From positions 1 to 64,000 of the forward strand of contig NZ_PJBZ01000068.1 of assembly GCF_002835995.1 (NCBI RefSeq): a DNA stretch of 64,000 bases, written 5' to 3'. Below the pieces are notes generated by a model, which made no database searches, was not told where the DNA came from, and was given only the letters and a program-made list of their open reading frames with translations. Positions 7,318 to 16,647 of the stretch are shown one piece after another. The first letter of the stretch is position 1, and each line of letters opens with the position of its first letter. The stretch is from Psychromonas sp. Urea-02u-13 (lineage in GTDB: Bacteria; Pseudomonadota; Gammaproteobacteria; Enterobacterales; Psychromonadaceae). The position numbers were made by a program, and so were the translations under genes.

Positions 7318-10300
7318 ATGACTTCTACTCTCAACCAAAAAAATGATATTTTAGAGCAAATCTTTACCCAGCTAAAAAAACACTTTTCAGACAAAGATCA
7401 AAAAACATTACAGCTGTTTATTAACAGCGTTTATCGTGATGTATCTATTACAGACCTTGCCCAAATTCCACAGGATGATCTTAACGGATTGACTGTTTCA
7501 CTATGGCGCGAAGTGCTTGTGCGTAAGGGCGATAGCGCGAAAGTCAAAGTCTTCAATCCTGATGTAGAACAGGATGAATGGCAGTCCGCACATACTGTTA
7601 TTAGTGTTGTTTGTCGTAATATCCCTTTTGTTATTGATACCTTAAAATTGGTACTCAATGAATTAAATATTAAATTACATCGCGTTTTTTATAGCGAAAT
7701 ATCAAGTGAACGTTCTAAATCAGGAAAACTGAGTTCACTCACTGCAAAATCAGCAGAAGAGTTAGTGCTCTATTTTGAAGTCGATCATACCAGTTCGAAT
7801 GCTGAACGAGAGCAGATCAAAAGTAGCATCGAAAGCGCATTATTAGATGTTAGTTTAGTGGTTGATGATTTTAGTGTATTAAGTAAATTGGTTAAAAGTG
7901 CGCTTAAGCAAAATAAGAGCGACAAATTCAGCCCACAAATTAAAGATATCGAAGAGCAGCAAACATTTTTAACTTGGTTACTTGATGATCACTTTACGTT
8001 TATTGGTTGCGATCAGTTTATTGTTAAAGAAGATGGGGTTCATTTAGTGGCGAATAGCCAACTGGGCCTATTAAAGCGCGATGATTTTTTACAAGATCCA
8101 CTGCCTTTTGAGTTGTTTGATACCCTACAGAAACAATCGCTCATTCATTTTAGTAAAGCCTCGCAACGTGCGATGGTACATCGTCCTGCCTATCCTGATG
8201 TTATTTATATCAAACGATTTAATGATCAAGGGGAGCTCATTTCTGGTTACCGCTTTATCGGTTTATACACGTCATCGGTTTATAGCGGAACACCTAAAGA
8301 TATTCCGATTGTGCGTCATAAAATAAGTAATGTATTAGCGAAATCTAGCTATAGCAAGGGTAGTCATTACTTTAAAGAGTTGTCGCAAATTCTTTATACT
8401 TTCCCGGTGGAAGATCTTCTGCTTTGTAACGAAGCGATATTACTCAATAATGTGGTTGAAGTATTACATGCACAGGAACGCAAAGAATTAAAACTATTCA
8501 TGCGTTGTGCGGGTAACAAACAATTTGTGATTGCTACGTTATACGTACCACGAGATATTTATAGCACCGAAGTAAGACGTACTTTTGAAGGTCTTATTTG
8601 CCGTACTTTAGAGGTAGAAGATATTGATTTTCAAACCTACCTCAGTGAATCAAATCTAGCGCGTTTACGTGTTGTATTGCGTCTTAAGTCGCCGCTTAAT
8701 CAGGTATTAGAAGAGAAAGCGATTCAAGAGCGAATGAAGCAGTTAACTCGACATTGGGATGATGAATTACACGATGCGTTGATTGAGCAGTTTGGCGAAG
8801 AGACGGGCATTAAATTAACCAAGAAATATGCAGACGCTTTTCCTAGTAGCTACCAAGACGGTTTTAGTTCGCGCGTTGCAGTTGCTGATATTGAGCGTAT
8901 TGAGTCTTTGTATAACGATGAAAAACGTTCAATGACCTTACGTTTCTATCGCTCAATAGAGCCTAATAGCAGTGAACTTAAGTTAAAACTGTTCCATCAA
9001 GATGGTTCTTTGCTGTTATCTGACTTGATTCCTATTTTAGAAAATATGGGCCTTAAAGTTGCTGAAGAATATCCTTATAAAGTGACGCCAATCGGCGAGG
9101 AATCATTTTGGTTATATGATTTCACTTTACTCTATTCTCAAGTGAAACACTTTGACCCTGAAGCATACAGAGCGCGTTTTGCCGATGCCTTTTTATCTGT
9201 TTGGTATGCAAAAACAGATAATGACCCTTTCAATAAATTGATCTTAGGTGCTGGCCTAAATTGGCGAGATATAAGCATGTTACGTGCTTATGCTAAATAT
9301 CTAAAACAGTTACGTTTTGGTTTCAGCCTGTCGGCGATTGCAAAAACGTTATTAGATCACCATAAATTAGTGAAAGAAATTGTGACACTGTTTAGTTTAC
9401 GTTTTGATCCTAAAAAAGCAGGTGATTTGGCGAAGCAAGAAAAGCTACAAGATAAAATAATAAATGCATTAAATGATGTTAAAAACCTTAACGAAGACAG
9501 AGTATTACGCAAGTATGTAGAGCTGATTATGGCGACGATACGCTGTAACTATTATCAAACTAATAATGGTGAAAGCCATGATTACCTTAGTTTTAAATTT
9601 GATCATAGCCTGCTGACTGAAATCCCATTACCGCGCTTAAATTATGAAATTTTTGTTTACTCACCTCGTGTTGAAGGTGTGCATTTGCGCGGTGGTAAAG
9701 TGGCACGTGGTGGCTTGCGCTGGTCAGACAGGGGAGAAGATTTCCGTACTGAGGTATTAGGGCTAGTAAAAGCACAGCAAGTTAAGAACGCTGTGATTGT
9801 ACCTGTTGGTGCAAAAGGCGGTTTTGTTGCTAAGCAACTGACTGCTGAAATGGACAGAGAAGCCTTCATGACTGAGGGAATTAGTTGTTACAAAATTTTC
9901 ATCAGTGCGTTACTGAGCATCACTGATAATTTGGATAACGGCAAAGTTATTCCACCGCTTGATGTTGTTCGCTACGATAGTGACGACCCTTATTTAGTGG
10001 TTGCAGCCGATAAAGGCACGGCTACTTTTTCTGATATCGCTAACGAATTAGCAACCGATAGAAATTTCTGGCTTAACGATGCTTTTGCTTCGGGTGGCAG
10101 TAATGGTTATGACCATAAGAAAATGGGCATTACCGCGCGTGGTGCGTGGATAAGTGTACAGCGTCATTTCCGCGAGTTAGGCACAGACGTACAAACGAAA
10201 CCTATTACCGTTATTGGCATTGGTGATATGGCAGGGGATGTTTTTGGTAACGGTATGCTGAGTTCTAAGTGTATTTCATTACTGGCTGCGTTTAACCATT

Positions 10301-12105
10301 TACACATCTTTATTGACCCTTCACCAGTGGATAATGAAGTTAACTTTAAAGAGCGATTACGTTTATTTGAAACGCCAAGAACAGGCTGGAATGATTACGA
10401 TAAAAAGCTTATTTCTAAAGGTGGCGGTATCTTTGAACGTAGTGCTAAATCAATTAGTGTTAGCCCTGAAATGGCGAAGCGTTTTGATATTTACCAAAAA
10501 GAGATAACACCAACTGCGCTTATTACACTGTTACTTAAATCGCAGGTCGATTTGTTATGGAATGGGGGTATTGGGACTTACGTTAAAGGTGAAACAGAAA
10601 CCCATGCAGACGTAGGTGATAAAGCCAACGATGTCTTACGTATTGATGGTGCAGAGTTACGTTGTGCTGTGGTAGGTGAAGGCGGGAACTTAGGCTTTAC
10701 ACAACTCGCGCGTATTGAATATTCTCTTAACGGCGGGCATTGCTTTACCGATGCGATTGATAATGCGGCCGGTGTTAACTGTTCAGATTTAGAAGTTAAC
10801 ATTAAAATATTATTAGATAAATTAGTCTCAAAAGGTGATTTAACGGTTAAGCAGCGTAATGTTTGGCTGGTTAATATGACCGATGAAGTGGCGCAAATTG
10901 TATTGGCTAATAATTATCGCCAAGCGCAATCCATTAGTCTTTCTTTCGGTGATAGCTACAAACGTATTGAAGAGTTCCGACGTTTGATTATTGACTTAGA
11001 AGACAAAGGCAAACTGAATCGTTCATTAGAATTTATTCCGAGCGATGATGTCTTAAATGAGTATAAGAGCACAGAGTGCGGTTTAACCCGTCCAAGTATT
11101 TCTGTAATGCTTTCGTATGCTAAAAACGAGCTTAAGGAAGCATTAGCGCATGAAAAAATAGCCGATGATCCGTACTTACTAAAAGAAGCAGAAAAAATAT
11201 TCCCTGCTTCTTTGGTTAAACAATACCAACAAGAAGTGCATCAACATCCACTGGTCACTGAAATCGTAGCCACACAAGTGAGTAACGATCTGTTTAACTG
11301 CATGGGGCCTACTTTTACTTACCGTATTATGGCGAGTGCCGGTTGTTCATTCTTAGATGTCAGTAAAGCTTGGGTCGCTGCCCGTGATATTTTCTCAATG
11401 AGTGAAACATTACAAGCGATTGAAGACCTAGATAATATTATTAGCACTGAAGTACAAAGCGTTCTCATTGAACGTTTAAAACGTATGGTGCGTCATGCTA
11501 CACGTTGGTTAGTACGTAATCATCGTGCGGATTTAGACACCGGTAAATTAGTTAAATGTTACCAAGCGCCTTTGCAAAAACTAGTGGCACAATTTGATGA
11601 GTTATTAATTGGCAGTTCAGTAACCCACAGGAAAGAGGTGATTGATTGTCTCGTGGAAGATAATGTGCCAACTGCTTTAGCTGCCTCACTAGCAAGTAGT
11701 GATCAAATTTATGCAATGTTAGGGGTTATCTCAATTGCTAAAAAAGCAGCGGTGAAACCAGAACAGGCATTACGTGTTTATTTCCACAGTGGCGAGTCGT
11801 TAAAACTGTTTGATATCAGCAAGCAGCTTAACTTGTTACCGGGTGATAGTCACTGGCAGTCATTAGCACGCGAAGCAATGCGCGATGATCTTGAATGGCA
11901 ACAGTTGCGCATTAGTAAAGGTATTTTAGAAAAAGTGAAAGAGGGAGTTGATATTGGTGATGCATTTGTAGAATGGCATACCTCGCATCATATTCTTTCT
12001 GAGCGCTGGCAACGTATGGCCGAAGCGATTATGGCGGTTAATAAACCAGAGTTTAGTATGTGTCAGGTTGCTTTACGCGAACTGATGGATCTTTCGCAGA
12101 GTTAA
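7318..12105 (+). CDS. gdhB: NAD-specific glutamate dehydrogenase, large (~180 kDa) type
   Basis: Oxidatively deaminates L-glutamate to 2-oxoglutarate and ammonia with NAD+, chiefly for amino-acid catabolism. 1595 aa fits the L-180 class: a long N-terminal part with ACT-like segments (about 1-700), a catalytic core (about 700-1200) and a C-terminal helical region. The core shows GGLRWSDRGEDFRTEVLGL and VPVGAKGGF with the catalytic-type lysine K833, then IGIGDMAGDVFGNGML of the dinucleotide-binding part. ATG 7318 is preferred over GTG 7309 because AGGTGA lies five bases before it. Monocistronic, closed by a strong terminator. Confidence 0.96.
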   Translation: MTSTLNQKNDILEQIFTQLKKHFSDKDQKTLQLFINSVYRDVSITDLAQIPQDDLNGLTVSLWREVLVRKGDSAKVKVFNPDVEQDEWQSAHTVISVVCRNIPFVIDTLKLVLNELNIKLHRVFYSEISSERSKSGKLSSLTAKSAEELVLYFEVDHTSSNAEREQIKSSIESALLDVSLVVDDFSVLSKLVKSALKQNKSDKFSPQIKDIEEQQTFLTWLLDDHFTFIGCDQFIVKEDGVHLVANSQLGLLKRDDFLQDPLPFELFDTLQKQSLIHFSKASQRAMVHRPAYPDVIYIKRFNDQGELISGYRFIGLYTSSVYSGTPKDIPIVRHKISNVLAKSSYSKGSHYFKELSQILYTFPVEDLLLCNEAILLNNVVEVLHAQERKELKLFMRCAGNKQFVIATLYVPRDIYSTEVRRTFEGLICRTLEVEDIDFQTYLSESNLARLRVVLRLKSPLNQVLEEKAIQERMKQLTRHWDDELHDALIEQFGEETGIKLTKKYADAFPSSYQDGFSSRVAVADIERIESLYNDEKRSMTLRFYRSIEPNSSELKLKLFHQDGSLLLSDLIPILENMGLKVAEEYPYKVTPIGEESFWLYDFTLLYSQVKHFDPEAYRARFADAFLSVWYAKTDNDPFNKLILGAGLNWRDISMLRAYAKYLKQLRFGFSLSAIAKTLLDHHKLVKEIVTLFSLRFDPKKAGDLAKQEKLQDKIINALNDVKNLNEDRVLRKYVELIMATIRCNYYQTNNGESHDYLSFKFDHSLLTEIPLPRLNYEIFVYSPRVEGVHLRGGKVARGGLRWSDRGEDFRTEVLGLVKAQQVKNAVIVPVGAKGGFVAKQLTAEMDREAFMTEGISCYKIFISALLSITDNLDNGKVIPPLDVVRYDSDDPYLVVAADKGTATFSDIANELATDRNFWLNDAFASGGSNGYDHKKMGITARGAWISVQRHFRELGTDVQTKPITVIGIGDMAGDVFGNGMLSSKCISLLAAFNHLHIFIDPSPVDNEVNFKERLRLFETPRTGWNDYDKKLISKGGGIFERSAKSISVSPEMAKRFDIYQKEITPTALITLLLKSQVDLLWNGGIGTYVKGETETHADVGDKANDVLRIDGAELRCAVVGEGGNLGFTQLARIEYSLNGGHCFTDAIDNAAGVNCSDLEVNIKILLDKLVSKGDLTVKQRNVWLVNMTDEVAQIVLANNYRQAQSISLSFGDSYKRIEEFRRLIIDLEDKGKLNRSLEFIPSDDVLNEYKSTECGLTRPSISVMLSYAKNELKEALAHEKIADDPYLLKEAEKIFPASLVKQYQQEVHQHPLVTEIVATQVSNDLFNCMGPTFTYRIMASAGCSFLDVSKAWVAARDIFSMSETLQAIEDLDNIISTEVQSVLIERLKRMVRHATRWLVRNHRADLDTGKLVKCYQAPLQKLVAQFDELLIGSSVTHRKEVIDCLVEDNVPTALAASLASSDQIYAMLGVISIAKKAAVKPEQALRVYFHSGESLKLFDISKQLNLLPGDSHWQSLAREAMRDDLEWQQLRISKGILEKVKEGVDIGDAFVEWHTSHHILSERWQRMAEAIMAVNKPEFSMCQVALRELMDLSQS

Positions 12106-12155
12106 TTGTCTATTGAGCGCGCACTATTAAGCGAATTAAATACACTTAACCGTTA

Positions 12156-12197
12156 ACGCCACTTGCAGTTTAAACACTGCAAGTGGCGTCTTTTTTG
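12156..12197 (+). terminator. Strong intrinsic terminator after gdhB
   Basis: ACGCCACTTGCAGT (12156-12169) pairs perfectly with ACTGCAAGTGGCGT (12176-12189) around a 6-base loop, followed by CTTTTTT. Confidence 0.92.
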
Positions 12198-12278
12198 GGC
12201 CGTCTTTGTTGGCTTAATAAGCATTTTATGTTTTTTAGATTATTAACCATTTCAACAAACGTTTAACAAAAAAGTTAA

Positions 12279-12293
12279 ATTGGTATTACCATT
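12279..12293. promoter_or_regulatory. PdhR operator, distal
   Basis: ATTGGTATTACCATT matches the known PdhR box (ATTGGTnnnACCAAT) apart from the right edge. It lies about 160 bp upstream of pdhR. The 12106-12451 gap otherwise holds the gdhB terminator and the pdhR promoter. Confidence 0.8.
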
Positions 12294-12386
12294 TTTAACT
12301 TTTTGTCATTTACTGTTCAAATTCATACCAAATGACACTTTGTTACCTGCGTCAGATCAAACTTTGCTAGACAGATGTTAAAAAAA

Positions 12387-12426
12387 TTGTTAATTTCTCT
12401 GTATATCGTAAATTGGTAATACCACT
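12387..12426 (+). promoter_or_regulatory. pdhR promoter overlapped by a second PdhR operator
   Basis: ATTGGTAATACCACT at 12412-12426 is a second PdhR box, 25 bases before the start codon. A possible promoter, TTGTTA (12387-12392), 16-base spacer, TAAATT (12409-12414), runs into the box, so bound PdhR would block RNA polymerase. This arrangement means autorepression relieved by pyruvate; the promoter assignment is inferred. Confidence 0.65.
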
Positions 12427-12451
12427 TTACAACTTGATAATAAAGGGCACC

Positions 12452-13201
12452 ATGGCTTACGCAAAAATCAAGCAACCTAAATTAGCTGATGTAATAGAAG
12501 ATCGCATTGAAAGTATGATTTTAGATGGCTCGCTTGAGTTAGGCGAAAAGCTACCTGCAGAACGTGAACTTGCTAAGCAATTTGATGTTTCTCGTCCCTC
12601 TTTACGCGAAGCCATTCAGCGCTTAGAGTCAAAAGGGCTATTAACACGTCGTCAAGGTGGAGGCACTTACGTTAAAGAAGCATTACGTGAGAAATTAACC
12701 GATCCTCTTTTTGAATTATTAAATACCCACCCTGAATCGCAATATGATTTGCTTGAATTCCGCCATGCTTTGGAAGGTTTTTCTGCTTATTATGCAGCGC
12801 TTCGTGGAACAGCTGAAGATTTCGATAAAATAAAACATTGTTTTGCTGCCATTGAAGATGCGCAAAAAAATGATGACTTAGAGCTTGAGATTCAAAGTGT
12901 TGCTTTGTTTTATTTAGCGGTTATTGAAGCATCTCGTAATGTGGTTTTCTTGCATTTAGCACGTGGTATCAAACCTTTATTAGAAAAAAACATTTCAGAC
13001 AATGTTAAGCAACTTTATGATTATCCTGAAGTCGCTAAAAAAATTCATCAACATCGTCTACAGTTGCTGGAAGCCATTCTTTCTAAGCAACCTTTAGTTG
13101 CACAAAAAGCATCAGCACAACACCTTATCTACATTGAAGAATCACGTTCAGTCATGTTACGTGAAGAAAGCTCTTTTAAACGCGAATTAGGGCGTTTTTA
13201 A
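12452..13201 (+). CDS. pdhR: Pyruvate dehydrogenase complex repressor PdhR
   Basis: GntR-family (FadR subfamily) repressor that senses pyruvate and controls the pyruvate dehydrogenase genes. The N-terminal winged helix is near-identical to characterised PdhR (EKLPAERELAKQFDVSRPS, then LREAIQRLESKGLL and RRQGGGTYV); the C-terminal all-helical FCD domain begins at PESQYDLLEFRHALEGFSAY. The start is ATG 12452, giving MAYAKIKQPKL like the E. coli protein (MAYSKIRQPKL), with AAAGGG upstream; an in-frame earlier start at 12413 would fall inside the operator. 249 aa is the usual length. It precedes aceEF-lpd, separated by an unusual repeat array. Confidence 0.97.
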   Translation: MAYAKIKQPKLADVIEDRIESMILDGSLELGEKLPAERELAKQFDVSRPSLREAIQRLESKGLLTRRQGGGTYVKEALREKLTDPLFELLNTHPESQYDLLEFRHALEGFSAYYAALRGTAEDFDKIKHCFAAIEDAQKNDDLELEIQSVALFYLAVIEASRNVVFLHLARGIKPLLEKNISDNVKQLYDYPEVAKKIHQHRLQLLEAILSKQPLVAQKASAQHLIYIEESRSVMLREESSFKRELGRF

Positions 13202-13228
13202 ATCTACATTATTTAAAAATAGCAGAAT

Positions 13229-13880
13229 CACTATGGATAGTGAGCTAATAGCTATTTAGATTACTTATTACCACTTGGTATTAACCATTTGTTAGTAGTT
13301 GGTGAATCTAAATCGTTATAGTGGAAAAACACGTTTAGTGATATTACGTGGATAAATTTAAAGAATCACATTGGATAGTCAGCTAATAGCTATTTAGACT
13401 ACTTATTGCCACTTGGTATTAACCATTTGTTAGTAGTTGGTGAATCTAAATAGTTATATAGCAGCAACACGTTTAGTGATGTACGTGGATAAATTTAAAG
13501 AATCACATGGATAGTGAGCTAATAGCTATTTAGATTACTTATTGCCACTTGGTATTAATCATTTTTAGTAGTTGGTGAATCTAAATCGTTACATAGTAAA
13601 ACACGTTACATGGTAAAAACACGTTTAGTGATATTACGTGGATAAATTTAAAGAATCACATTGGATAGTCAGCTAATAGCTATTTAGATTACTTATTGCC
13701 ACTTGGTATTAACCATTTGTTAGTAGTAGGTGAATCTAAATCGTTACAGTGTAAAAACACGTTCAGTGATGTACGTGGATAAATTTAAAAGAATCAACAT
13801 GGGTAATTATTTAGATTACTTATTGCCACTTGGCATTAACCACAGGTAGTGGGTGAATCTAAATAGTTACAAATTAAACG
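13229..13880 (+). repeat. Five tandem ~135-bp hairpin repeats between pdhR and aceE
   Basis: Units begin near 13229, 13367, 13503, 13657 and 13795, with shared-anchor spacings of 138, 136, 154 and about 126 bp; the last is shortened. Each carries ATTTAGATT (or a one-base variant) and its reverse complement AATCTAAAT, enclosing TTGGTATTAACCA, a PdhR-box-like core with a four-base instead of three-base spacer (13275-13287, 13413-13425, 13549-13561, 13703-13715, 13830-13842). The first four units also have a CACG...CGTG hairpin and the A-rich tail GTGGATAAATTTAAAGAATC. No ORF. It fills the whole 724-bp gap. Confidence 0.93.
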
Positions 13881-13925
13881 CTTAGCCTACGGCTAAGATA
13901 CTTAAGTACAAAGAAGGAAAGTGTC

Positions 13926-16589
13926 ATGACTGACATCTTAAACAGTGATATTGATGCACAAGAAACTTCAGAATGGCTTGCAGCACTAGCCGATATTCTT
14001 GAAGATGAAGGCTCTGAACGCGCACAATTTATTCTTGAAAAAGTAATGGAAAAAGCGCGTGTAGAGGGTGTTAACTTACCACACGGTATTAACACTAATT
14101 ATGTAAATACAATCCCTGTTAGCAAGCAACCAGCTTACCCTGGTGATCTTAAACTTGAACAACGCATCCGTTCAATCATTCGCTGGAACGCGATCATGAT
14201 TGTTATGCGTGCTTCTAAGAAAGACTTAGACTTAGGTGGCCACATGGCTTCTTACCAGTCTGCCGCTGCTTTCTACGAAGTTTGTTTTAACCATTTCTTC
14301 CGTGCTGCAAATGCAACGGATGGTGGTGATTTAGTTTATTACCAAGGTCATATCTCTCCTGGTATTTACGCGCGTGCATTTGTTGAAGGTCGTTTATCGG
14401 CAGCTCAACTTGATAACTTCCGTCAAGAAGTCGATGGCGAAGGTCTTCCTTCATACCCGCATCCAAAACTATTACCTGAATTCTGGCAGTTCCCAACAGT
14501 TTCTATGGGTCTTGGTCCAATTACATCTATCTATCAAGCACGTTTCTTAAAATACTTGAACGGTCGTGGTCTTAAAGACACAACTGCACAACGTGTTTAT
14601 GCTTTCCTAGGTGATGGTGAGATGGATGAGCCGGAATCTCGTGGTTCATTATCATTCGCTTCACGTGAAAAATTAGATAACTTATGTTTCTTAGTTAACT
14701 GCAACCTACAGCGCCTTGACGGTCCTGTTATGGGTAACGGTAGCATCATTCAAGAACTAGAAGGCCTATTTACAGGTGCTGGTTGGAATGTTGTTAAAGT
14801 TATCTGGGGCGGTAACTGGGATGCACTACTTGCTAAAGATACTTCAGGTAAATTATTACAATTAATGGATGAAACCGTTGATGGTGATTACCAAACATTT
14901 AAATCTAAAGATGGCGCATACGTGCGTGAAAACTTCTTTGGTAAATACCCTGAAACAGCTGCACTAGTTGCAGACATGACTGATGATGAGATTTTTGCTC
15001 TGAAACGTGGTGGTCATGATTCATCTAAACTGTTTGCTGCTTTCAAAAATGCAGAAGAAACGATGGGTAAACCAACGGTTATTCTTGCTAAAACAGTTAA
15101 AGGTTACGGCATGGGCGCTGCCGCTGAGGGTAAAAATATTGCTCACGGCGTGAAGAAGATGAACGAGTCTCATATTCAGAGTCTACGTGATCGCCTAGGT
15201 CTACAAGATATCGTAAGTAATGAAAAAGCTGCTGAACTACCGTACTTAACGTTAGAAGAAGGCACTGAAGAGCATACATATTTACATGCTCGTCGTGATG
15301 CGTTATTAGGTTACACTCCTAAGCGTTCACCTCAGTTTAGTGGTAAATTAGAAGTACCTACACTTGAGAAATTTGCGCCTCTTTTACAAGAGCAAAAACG
15401 TGATATCTCAACAACGATGGCTTACGTACGTATCTTAAACGTGTTATTAAAAGATAAAGGTATCGGTAAAAACATCGTTCCAATTATCTGTGATGAAGCA
15501 CGTACATTCGGTATGGAAGGTCTATTCCGCCAAGTGGGTATTTATAACCCAGATGGTCAAGAATACACACCAGAAGATCGCGGTGTTGTTTCTTACTATA
15601 AAGAAGCGGTATCGGGTCAAGTACTTCAAGAAGGTATCAACGAACTAGGTTCTATGTCTTCATGGGTTGCTGCTGCAACGTCATACAGTACTAATGACTT
15701 ACCAATGATTCCATTCTACATCTACTACTCAATGTTTGGTTTCCAACGCATTGGTGATATGGCATGGTTAGCGGGCGATCAACAAGCACGTGGTTTCCTA
15801 TTAGGTGCTACTGCTGGTCGTACTACGCTAAATGGTGAAGGTCTACAGCATGAAGATGGCCACAGTCATATTCAAGCAAATACGATTCCTAACTGTATCT
15901 CTTACGACCCAACATTTGCTTATGAGCTTGCTGTTATCGTACAACACGGTATTGAGCGTATGTATGGCGATAACCCAGAAAACGTTTTCTACTACTTAAC
16001 AGTAATGAACGAAAACTACGCTATGCCAGCAATGCCTGAAGGCGCTGAAGAAGGTATCCGTAAAGGTATCTACAAACTTAAATCATATGCTGGTAGCACT
16101 AAAGTTCAATTATTGAGCTCTGGTACTATTATGAACGAAGTGACTAAAGCGGCGCAAATTCTAAGCGAAGAATACAACGTTGCATCTGATGTATTCTCTG
16201 TTACTTCATTCAATGAATTAACACGTGAAGGTCAGCATGTAGAACGTGAAAACATGTTAAACCCTGAAGCTGAAGACAAAGTTGCTTACATCACACAAGT
16301 ATTAGGTGATGCACCAACAATCGCAGCAACGGATTACATGAAAAACTATGCAGAGCAAGTACGTGCATTTATCCCATCTGATACTTACAAAGTATTAGGT
16401 ACTGATGGATTCGGTCGTTCAGATAGCCGTGCAAACCTACGTCGTCACTTTGAAGTGAACGCGGGTTATGTTGTTGTTGCTGCTCTGAGTGAACTTGCAA
16501 AACGTGGTGATATTAAAGCATCTGTAGTAACAGAAGCGATTGCTAAGTTTGATATTGATACAAACAAAGTTAATCCTCTGTTTGCATAA
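13926..16589 (+). CDS. aceE: Pyruvate dehydrogenase E1 component (homodimeric)
   Basis: Thiamine-diphosphate-dependent E1 subunit: decarboxylates pyruvate and acetylates the lipoyl groups of E2. 887 aa, the same length as the E. coli enzyme and typical of the homodimeric class. Visible are the ThDP-binding stretch FLGDGEMDEPESRGSLSFA followed by FLVNCNLQRLDGPVMGNG, and the transketolase-like pyrimidine domain (ICDEARTFGMEGLFRQVGIY, then TTLNGEGLQHEDGHS). AAGGAAAG precedes the ATG. aceF follows 58 bp on. Upstream is the five-unit repeat array, so its transcription may depend on reading through or starting within that array. Confidence 0.98.
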   Translation: MTDILNSDIDAQETSEWLAALADILEDEGSERAQFILEKVMEKARVEGVNLPHGINTNYVNTIPVSKQPAYPGDLKLEQRIRSIIRWNAIMIVMRASKKDLDLGGHMASYQSAAAFYEVCFNHFFRAANATDGGDLVYYQGHISPGIYARAFVEGRLSAAQLDNFRQEVDGEGLPSYPHPKLLPEFWQFPTVSMGLGPITSIYQARFLKYLNGRGLKDTTAQRVYAFLGDGEMDEPESRGSLSFASREKLDNLCFLVNCNLQRLDGPVMGNGSIIQELEGLFTGAGWNVVKVIWGGNWDALLAKDTSGKLLQLMDETVDGDYQTFKSKDGAYVRENFFGKYPETAALVADMTDDEIFALKRGGHDSSKLFAAFKNAEETMGKPTVILAKTVKGYGMGAAAEGKNIAHGVKKMNESHIQSLRDRLGLQDIVSNEKAAELPYLTLEEGTEEHTYLHARRDALLGYTPKRSPQFSGKLEVPTLEKFAPLLQEQKRDISTTMAYVRILNVLLKDKGIGKNIVPIICDEARTFGMEGLFRQVGIYNPDGQEYTPEDRGVVSYYKEAVSGQVLQEGINELGSMSSWVAAATSYSTNDLPMIPFYIYYSMFGFQRIGDMAWLAGDQQARGFLLGATAGRTTLNGEGLQHEDGHSHIQANTIPNCISYDPTFAYELAVIVQHGIERMYGDNPENVFYYLTVMNENYAMPAMPEGAEEGIRKGIYKLKSYAGSTKVQLLSSGTIMNEVTKAAQILSEEYNVASDVFSVTSFNELTREGQHVERENMLNPEAEDKVAYITQVLGDAPTIAATDYMKNYAEQVRAFIPSDTYKVLGTDGFGRSDSRANLRRHFEVNAGYVVVAALSELAKRGDIKASVVTEAIAKFDIDTNKVNPLFA

Positions 16590-16647
16590 ACCAACTTAAG
16601 ATGAGCACAAACAAAACTGTGCTCATTGATTAATTAGGAAGATTATT

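Noticed and set aside
13229-13880. CRISPR array
   Set aside because: The units are ~135 bp with near-identical content throughout and no unique spacers of regular length; no cas gene is present.
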